DNA of 64,000 nucleotides from Cryptomeria japonica (lineage: Eukaryota; Streptophyta; Pinopsida; Cupressales; Cupressaceae), in assembly GCF_030272615.1 (NCBI RefSeq), contig NC_081406.1, positions 472,058,400-472,122,399 on the forward strand, in the 5' to 3' direction. Below the pieces are notes generated by a model that saw only the letters and a program-made list of their open reading frames with translations, did no database searches and was not told the origin of the DNA. Every line of letters starts with the position of its first letter. The stretch's first letter is position 1. The translations under genes were made by a program, and so were the position numbers. Shown piece after piece: positions 57,531 through 64,000 of this stretch.

Positions 57531-58304
57531 TCTCTTGTTAAAACATATATATGCCTTGCTCTTAGATGAATAACCAAGAAATATTCCTTCATCACTTCTA
57601 GGATCAAATTTGCCAATATACTCATCTCTTCTAATATAGCATTTACTTCCAAATATTCTAAAATATTTAAGAGTAGGAGTAATACCAAACCATAGTTCAT
57701 GAGGGGTCTTACCAGTTTCTCCTTTGATGTGAACTTTGTTGAATTTTTAGACCGTTGTGCTTACTGTCTCTCTCCAATATACATGTGGTAGATTTTCTTC
57801 AGATAACATACTTCTGGCTACATCCAAGATAGTTCTGTTTTTCCTTTCTACAACTCCATTCTGCTATGGTGTCCGGGGTGCTGATAACTATCTTCTGATT
57901 CCATTCACTTCATAGAATGTGTTAAATTCCTTAGATGTGAATTCTCCTCCTTGATCTGATCTCAGACATTTGATTTTCTTATCGGTTTCATTCTCTACTA
58001 TTGCTTTGAATTGTTTGAACTTTCCAAGTGCTTCTGATTTTTCTCTGAGAAAAGTAACCCAACACATTCTAGAATAGTCATCAATGATTAGCATGAAATA
58101 TCTATCACCTTGTAAGCTTTTAGTTCTAGCTGGACCACATAAATTAGTATGAATTAAGTCAAGAGCATTATTTGAATTTTCTGGAATACTTTTAAAAGAT
58201 TCTCGAACTTGTTTTCCAAATTGACATTCCTTACATACTGGATTATGAGGTTTGACAATCTTAGGTAAATATCTAACTGGCTTAGTAGTACTGATTTTTA
58301 CCAT
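57531..58304 (-). pseudogene. Copia integrase (element I)
   Basis: C-K-E-C-Q-F-G-K is the second half of the zinc finger. The core reads L-I-H-T-N-L-C-G-P where the family has H-T-D-L-C-G-P, so the first catalytic Asp is Asn; I-I-D-D-Y-S-R-M and R-S-D-Q-G-G-E-F follow. A TAG replaces a Gln codon in T-P-Q-Q-N-G near 57865. The tail contains F-L-G-Y-S-S-K-S-K-A-Y. Confidence 0.88.
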
Positions 58305-58366
58305 GCAATCAAAATTTACATGACAGAGTCTCTTATGTCATAACCAACTTTCATCAATATGTGCAA

Positions 58367-59719
58367 TCAAGCATGTTTTTCATTGTTATTCAAATGAAAG
58401 ATATTACCTCTAGTTTGATTACCGGTTGCAATTTCCAAACCAGTTCGGTTCATAATTTTGCATTTACCATTATTGAATTGTAACTGAAATCCTTTTTCAA
58501 CTAATTGACCAACACTCAAACGATTATGTTTTAAACCTTCTACATAGTAAACATTTTTAGTATTATGTTTACCATCAAGAGATATTGTACCTTTTCCTTT
58601 TATTAAACAAGCTTTTTCATCTCCAAATCTTACTAGACCTCCATTATATTCCTGAAAGTTCAAGAATTTACCTTTATCACCACTCATGTGATGTGAACAT
58701 CCTGAATCAATGATCCATTCCTCCTTAACTTCAATTTTAGCTACCAGGGCCTGTTATATTAGTTGAATAGTAGGTGTTGGTTGATCTTTTGTTATAGCAA
58801 CAAAAACCCATCCATTGTCTGTCGGATCTTCATCAGAATCATCAGTGACTCCTTCATCAGCGAGATAACAAGATTTATCTCCATTTTTCTTAAATCTGTA
58901 TCTCTGATATTCAGGGTTAGGCTTGTATGTTCTTCTAGCTTCTTCTCTTAGTCTAGCATGTCTATCAGGGCATCTTGAAGCCATATGACCAATCTTATTA
59001 CAGTTAAAGCAATTAAATGGTTCTTTACTTCATACTTACTTCCAACTGAACCTTTAGGCATTTTCTCTCCTACTTTCCTCAAGTTATCTTGTATAAAAGG
59101 CTTTCCAATCAGACTTGTCAAATGATGGTGCAAATGATGTTGATGCCTTAAAAGCTAAATTTGTCTTTATAGTAGCAACAAGACCAAATTCCTCAATTTC
59201 AAAAGATGGAAGTTTTCCAATCAATGTATCCCTAGTTACTTATGTATTAGGCATTGTTCTTAACTCATTTATAGCAGTAACTTTCATTTTATATGCCGGT
59301 GGTAATCCTCTTAAAATTTTTGAAACAATTTCATCTTCACTCAAGGTTCCTCCATAACATTTAATAAGCAAAACAATTTCATTTACTCTTTCCATAAAAG
59401 CAGAAATCCTTTCATCTTCTTCCATTTTCAGATTTTCATACCTGACCTAGAAGCTTTCAAGTTTTGCAATTTTGACTGTGGAATCTCCTTCATTCAATGT
59501 TTCTAAATGATCCCAAATAGCTTTAGCAATAGACCTATCTGATAATCCCATGATTTGTTGATCTGTTAATGCGCTCAAAAGTGCTTCTCTTGCTTTGCAA
59601 TCATTTTCCTCATCTTTAGCCAAGTTTGGTGGATTAGGCTGACTAGTTGTAGGAGTTGTATAGCCATTCTTTGTAACATCCCAGATGTCCTTTCCAATGA
59701 AATTTAGATGTGTCTCCAT
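58367..59719 (-). pseudogene. Copia gag, nucleocapsid and protease (element I)
   Basis: From 59719 the gag reads H-L-N-F-I-G-K-D-I-W, A-I-W-D-H-L-E-T-L-N-E-G and L-R-G-L-P-P-A-Y-K-M-K-V, with in-frame stops near 59446 and 59239. The knuckle C-F-N-C-N-K-I-G-H-M-A-S-R-C is intact near 59020-58980, after a frameshift. The protease W-I-I-D-S-G-C-S-H-H-M is intact near 58700, followed by V-E-G-L-K-H-N-R-L-S-V-G-Q-L. Confidence 0.88.
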
Positions 59720-59834
59720 TCTGATCTTTCATATTCCATAGTTGGTTCCATCAAGTTTAGGACTATCCTTCTTGAAATAGTTAGTAGACATTGGATCTCC
59801 TCAAGCTGTTAAACTTCTGTAAAAAGAGGACTAA

Positions 59835-59846
59835 GCTCTGATACCA
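59835..59846 (-). other. Primer-binding site of I (initiator tRNA-Met)
   Basis: The minus strand reads TGGTATCAGAGC, two bases from the LTR at 59849. Confidence 0.92.
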
Positions 59847-59848
59847 AT

Positions 59849-60905
59849 TGCTAGGTCCTGGAGACAACTAAGAGGGGTGGGGTGAATCAGTTGTCTAATA
59901 AATTCAAACCAAAAACAACTTAACCAACCTTTGTGCTTAATACCAGTAAACCAAACTTTATGCTGGTAGACAGTTTATCAGTTAATTACAGTACCGGTAA
60001 AGATTAATGCATGAAATAGAAAGACAATAACATCCACAACACATAACACCAATATTTTTACGTGGAAACCCTGTAAGGGGAAAAACCATGGTGGGAAACC
60101 TTACCCATAATCAGATGATACTACTGCAGATAGTATGTGTATACAAATGGGATCTGTACATACAGAAAGGCCAAGCACCTAGAGCTCACTGCTCAAACAC
60201 AAATAGGAGTCACACTGACTACAATTGGATGGTTAAATCCAATAAGAATGTACTACTCAAAATAGCATCTTCATATGTTGGATTCAATATCGGTGTAGTT
60301 CTGATTGTCTTTACAGATACCTTGCTTCACCTTCAAATGATGTCTGTGTGTATAGATCTGCTTATTCTTGCATATTCCTTCTTACAATTCCTTATCCTTA
60401 TCGCCTGTCGATCTTACAAATAAGATCTTACATATATACCATAACCTAAGACCAATTTTAGTAGGTCGGCTCTAGAAGATATTACAATAAAACAATTACA
60501 AGTAAATCAATAGCCGATGCAATATCCGATTCAACATGTCGGCTTAATGCATTTACAATAACAATAAATTCATCTCCAAAGCGTGTCGTGCTAGTCTGGA
60601 ATAGATAAGCTTGTTGGTGCATAACTTGGACCTATTTGCTGGTAACAACAAATATGCAAATATGAATATGCCAATGAACGAATATCCAAGACAAAGTGTC
60701 CAAATGATGTCTTCGACATAACCAAGTGTTTTCCATATAATTCCAAGTATCGGTGAACATTATATCCTTTCAGTGTACCAGATACCGGTGATTGTGCATA
60801 AGTCACTTGCTTGCTGGTGAACATTGTCGATTCTTCAAAGTGCCAGAGTTGATAAGTGTTAGTAGCTGTTGACATCAATGACAAAACCATATCAAAATAC
60901 CAACA
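59849..60905 (-). repeat. 5' LTR of element I
   Basis: This 1057-bp LTR runs TGCTAGGTCCTGG to ATACCAACA on the plus strand, pairs with 46505-47555, and is followed by TSD TATTC. Open frames inside it, such as 60088-60423, also occur in the other LTR and are not genes. Confidence 0.93.
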
Positions 60906-60910
60906 TATTC

Positions 60911-61349
60911 TACCATGCATAACTGTCCATAAAAAGGCCCCCGCTCGCGGAGCCACAATTTTATCCCAACATAAGCTAGCAGACCATTTACATTCCTCAT
61001 GATCATTAATCTGAATTTGGTAACCTAATTTGACCTTATATTCCCCCGACGGGGCTGCACACCAGATTATTTCATCTTCCTCCTTGTTGATAGTAATTCT
61101 CCTTTGTATCATGATTTTAACAAATCTTTCCTGAGTTTCATTTGTCATACCATCCGTATTGATATCTTTCCACCCAAAAATTCCACTCCCTAGATGGTTC
61201 TCCACAACATAATTAACCACATATATACCATAGCATCTTTCCACCTTGTCTATCCAATTTTGATTAGCAAAACAACTCTTGACACTCTCAAAGCCATTCC
61301 ATGAATCGTGCCAAAAAATAATGAACAATTTGATAATAGTTACGAAGAT
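60911..61349 (-). pseudogene. LINE ORF2 fragment upstream of the zinc-binding region
   Basis: The minus-strand reading runs without a stop from F-W-H-D-S-W-N-G to W-T-V-M-H-G-R-I, including G-E-Y-K-V-K-L-G-Y-Q-I and C-W-D-K-I-V-A-P-R-A-G-A-F-L-W. This is the region between RT and zf-RVT in plant L1 ORF2. The first 27 bases on the 5' side (61323-61349) are not LINE but a copy of target DNA at 61371-61397. Confidence 0.85.
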
Positions 61350-61363
61350 AAACACTGCATTTT

Positions 61364-62640
61364 AAATAACGAACAATTTGATAATAGTTACGAAGATTGA
61401 CCTTTTTTTATTTGAAAAGTTACATAGACCTGAAATAGCTTTTGTAACCTCCAATATCTTTAATAACAAAGATGTATCAATATTAGAGACAAAGGTCTAG
61501 AGCATAGTAGGGGCCATAGGGTAGTCACATGTGACCATCATCAACACAAGGATATTTTAGGTATGAGAGACTATAGGGCTATCAAGCTAGGCCTTCTATG
61601 ACTCAACAATCTTTTAGGGAAGAATATAGTGTTTTTAGTAGTTAGGATTTTCTAATTATGGTGGGGCCTAGGCAACATAGGGTTATATGAGAGGCACATG
61701 TTATGTATATGTTAGTATCAGACAAAGAGTGCCCACAAGGTTTTAGAGTAGGTGGAGACCATCCTAGAATGTCAAAGTATATAGTTGATATGTGGGTCTT
61801 TACCCTCCCAACCACTCAACATCTACCACCATGGGTCTTTACCCTCCCAGCCACCGAAAGGTCAAAAGAAGATTCGCTACTGCAACACTCACTTTTTGTG
61901 ATAGTCTCAAGCACTTAGGACAGTCACTCCTTTCATGGAAATTCTTCTTCACAACACTCTCTAAAATTTATTATGATGATAGTGTAAAGACGCAAATATC
62001 AACTATCAAAAATGAGAGAAGAAACATTCATGTTCTTTTGGTACTTTGTGATTTCTAAACCATGTTTGAATCTTTCTTATCTTATGTGAAAGAATCTTAG
62101 CGTGATGCCTTTAAGTACACAACCTTAGATACACAATTCAAAATTTTTGACATCATACCAATGGATAACAATTAGATCTAGGAATCATCAACCTTGAAAA
62201 AAATATGAATTTAAACAACTAAAATTTGGACTATGCCCATTATCTAGGCTAAGGATAAAATCATATATGTGATTCTTATATGATAAAAAAAACTAGCACA
62301 TATGAATTTTTAAATCTCACAAGATCAAACTGCAAAAGGTCAAAAGGTAGGAATCTTATTTCTAAGACTTTTGCTGTGGAAGTTAGGGTGGTTGTCAACT
62401 ATGTTGCCTTTACTCAATGAAATTTGTAGCAATTTGTTGAATCTTTACACCTCAAATTAATCATTGATAGTGTTGAGTTGGTTGATGATAAGTGATAAAA
62501 TGAGGGTAGAAACAAATACTAGCTCCCTCATCTTGTGTCTATGTCTATTTGGCTTATGGTACACTAGGGTATCCTAAAGAAAGACACATGTCAAGGTTCG
62601 TATAAGAGCGTATGTGAGTTTAGTGTGTTTTCTATGTAGA
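61364..62640 (+). other. Unassigned region
   Basis: This is the target DNA right of the LINE. Frames at 61703-61918 and 61792-62058 are short and look accidental. The latter includes a direct repeat of a CATGGGTCTTTACCCTCCCA-like unit (about 61793 and 61831). No family is recognised. Confidence 0.4.
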
Positions 62641-62644
62641 ATGT

Positions 62645-63090
62645 TTTTTTTTTTTTAAGATCAATTACCAAAATAAAATCAGAGTACCTTTACCTTGGAA
62701 CATATTCTCATTCCTTCTCTTCCAAAGACACCAAATAATTTCAATAGATAATAAAATCCAAAAATAGTTAGACTTTTTAATCAGATTGCAGACATACCTA
62801 ACAATAATTTCAAACCATGAGAAATTATCAACAATATTCCCGTCTAAAATGGTATAACGATTGACAATCATGAATTTTCCCCTGATTAATATCTTCTATG
62901 GTTCATTCCCTTCTAAACCCTACCCTTGACAATCCATTTGATTTATAAGGCAATACCTTGTTGACTGAGTTCTTTGATCCCCAATCCACCTAAGTCCTTA
63001 CTCAAGAAACACCACTTCCATTTAACAACATGCATCCTTTTCTTACCTCTTCCATCTAACCAAAAAATTGCACTGACAAGAAGGCTGTGG
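62645..63090 (-). pseudogene. Second LINE fragment (L1-type)
   Basis: A T run at 62646-62657 is the poly-A tail on the minus strand. The minus strand reads F-F-W-L-D-G-R-G-K-K-R-M, V-K-W-K-W-C-F-L-S-K-D-L-G-G-L-G-I-K-E-L near 63060-62970, the end of a plant L1 RT. It then jumps to I-I-W-C-L-W-K-R-R-N-E-N-M-F near 62730, the C-terminal signature. The middle is deleted. I could not identify its target duplication. Confidence 0.75.
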
Positions 63091-63092
63091 GT

Positions 63093-63111
63093 CCGACGGT
63101 TTGGCCGTCGG
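63093..63111. repeat. Short perfect inverted repeat
   Basis: CCGACGG, five bases TTTGG, then CCGTCGG form a 7-bp G+C-rich stem in A+T-rich surroundings at the 5' edge of the LINE fragment. No function is assigned. Confidence 0.5.
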
Positions 63112-63527
63112 TGCATGAAAGCATTGCATGAGTTCTACTTTTAAAAATTACATGAATTTTTTTTAATCTATTTGATCGAGTCTTATTTCAAAACAAGATT
63201 ATCAATGATGTTTCATTTCTCCAAGAATTGGATCTAGGATCTTTCCGTCAGATAATATGTAACATCCAATGAATAAATCTTTTCTTTACAAATGCTTATT
63301 TTATTTAATCATCTGAGCCTGAATTATAATTTATATATGTGTAGAAGTAGAAGATACAAGCTGAAGAGTCATGTGTAAGTAAATTTCATAAAAGAAAGGA
63401 AGCAGACATTGTCTTGAATGACATGGAAACAAGCTCATCAGTTGCCTAGAAGAGAGCAATTGGAAAAAAGCAGAGGAAAGTGTTAAAGGGTGATAAATAC
63501 ATAGAGAGTATGCAATACAAATAAACA

Positions 63528-64000
63528 ATGTCTGGAGTATGTGATGTGGTCTCTAATTTATGTCTGGAGGGACTAACTGGTCTTGGAGTTTTTGGGAAAC
63601 CTATTGGGCCACGCTTGGAGGAAATCAATGTGTTCATGCAAGGGCCACCTTTTTTCTATTATAAGAATGATGCTTTTGCACTGAAGGATATTTGGAAGAC
63701 AATATCCAAAAATTTCTATAGTGTGGAACCAGAGTTGGTGGACTCGAAGTACTTTTCAACTTCCAAATGACCAAGAGGTTATGTACACAATCTCCCAATA
63801 GAAGGGCAATTTCAAGCATTACCTCTCCCTCCTTGACTATTCAAGAAGAACTTCCTCAGACAAAGGACTATTGGCCTCCATGGGATCAAAGAAAAAAATT
63901 GAATTGCATAGACTCTAGACAATGTGGTAGGTTGATTCAGAGGGAAGATGTCCAAGATTTGAATATAGAAATGCTGGAGTTTTTTATTAGATTTTTTGAA
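63528..64000 (+). pseudogene. DRM-type DNA (cytosine-5) methyltransferase gene fragment
   Basis: The plus strand reads G-P-P-F-F-Y-Y-K-N-D, I-W-K-T-I-S-K-N-F-Y-S-V-E-P-E-L-V-D-S-K-Y-F, then R-G-Y-V-H-N-L-P-I-E-G, L-P-L-P-P, and W-P-P-W-D-Q-R-K-K-L-N-C-I. This is the characteristic N-terminal part of the rearranged catalytic domain of plant DRM methyltransferases, which set CHH methylation in RNA-directed DNA methylation. A TGA at 63768 and a one-base loss near 63834 break it. The end (E-D-V-Q-D-L-N) resembles a segment much further along DRM proteins, so an internal part, including several methyltransferase motifs, appears deleted. No intron is evident. It continues past the window. Confidence 0.8.

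Larger units (their letters stand above)
46505..60905 (-). mobile_element. Ty1/copia element I, split by element A
   Basis: LTRs lie at 46505-47555 (3') and 59849-60905 (5'), TG...CA, with TSD TATTG (46500-46504) and TATTC (60906-60910), one base different. On the minus strand the order is primer site, gag, protease, integrase, RT, (A), RT end, RNase H and polypurine tract. Most domains are readable but have stops and shifts. Removing A restores the RT reading V-T-N-D-D-I-L-V-I-E-V-F-V-D-D. Confidence 0.93.
45524..61363 (-). mobile_element. L1-type LINE, 5'-truncated, split by copia element I
   Basis: The minus-strand LINE lies in two parts (61322-60911 and 46504-45538). The duplication AAACACTGCATTTT flanks the whole (45524-45537 and 61350-61363). 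The 3' end is a T run on the plus strand at 45538-45543, that is, a poly-A tail. Without the insertion the LINE is about 1.4 kb. Its two halves join in frame as A-F-L-W-T-V-M-H-G-R-I and L-T-R-E-R-L-K-K-Y-G. Confidence 0.88.

Noticed and set aside
60088-60423. Plus-strand gene of 111 codons
   Set aside because: It lies wholly inside the 5' LTR of I and has a shorter counterpart at 46885-47079 in the other LTR, so it is LTR sequence.
61703-62058. Host or DNA-transposon gene right of the LINE
   Set aside because: Frames are short and overlapping, and I could not match them to a transposase or host family.

Overview
The window is intergenic nuclear DNA of a seed plant with a large, repeat-rich genome. 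A gymnosperm is a reasonable guess from the density and age of the nests, but this is inference. Nearly every base that can be assigned belongs to a retrotransposon or its debris. I see no intact host gene, rRNA, tRNA gene or CRISPR array. Labels A to I below are local names for element families.

Layout. (1) 1-26980: a minus-strand Ty1/copia element (B), entering from beyond the left edge. Its 3' LTR carries a solo LTR of family A (182-1698, TSD CTCAC). Its reverse transcriptase is split by an 18.4-kb minus-strand Ty3/gypsy element (C, 4140-22498, TSD CATAT/CATAC). C carries a second A solo LTR (9575-11096, TSD ATAGG) and a complete LTR element D (13550-20150, TSD CTTTT). (2) 26981-40235: a decayed minus-strand Tat/Athila-like Ty3/gypsy element (E), split by a gag-protease-only copia element F (30099-35055, TSD AATCT) and a solo LTR G (38136-39352, TSD CTCTA). 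(3) 40300-44950: a plus-strand chromovirus-like gypsy element (H), truncated inside integrase. (4) 45524-61363: a 5'-truncated L1-type LINE with a 14-bp TSD, split by a copia element I (46505-60905), itself split by a full-length copia element A (48901-56655, TSD ATCAT). (5) 61364-64000: unassigned sequence, a second LINE fragment, and a broken fragment of a DRM-type DNA cytosine methyltransferase gene running off the right edge.

The most unusual object is D. It has proper LTRs, an initiator-Met primer site and a polypurine tract but no protease, integrase or reverse transcriptase. It encodes a coiled-coil protein with four CCHC zinc knuckles and a second protein of about 1,100 codons that I do not recognise. 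It must be moved by another element's enzymes. It shares its 3' junction (double polypurine tract, bracketing inverted repeat, start of U3) with copia families A, B and I, which makes a relative of these the likely helper. F and C also lack a polymerase, so the window holds three kinds of non-autonomous LTR element.

Other structural signals are an extended primer-binding site in C matching the 3' half of tRNA-Trp, degenerate repeat arrays in the LTRs of A and B and in the leader of C, an excess of CAG-to-TAG stops in D, and a templated 27-bp filler at the LINE 5' junction. All boundaries were read by eye from LTR ends and target duplications; similarity counts are hand counts.
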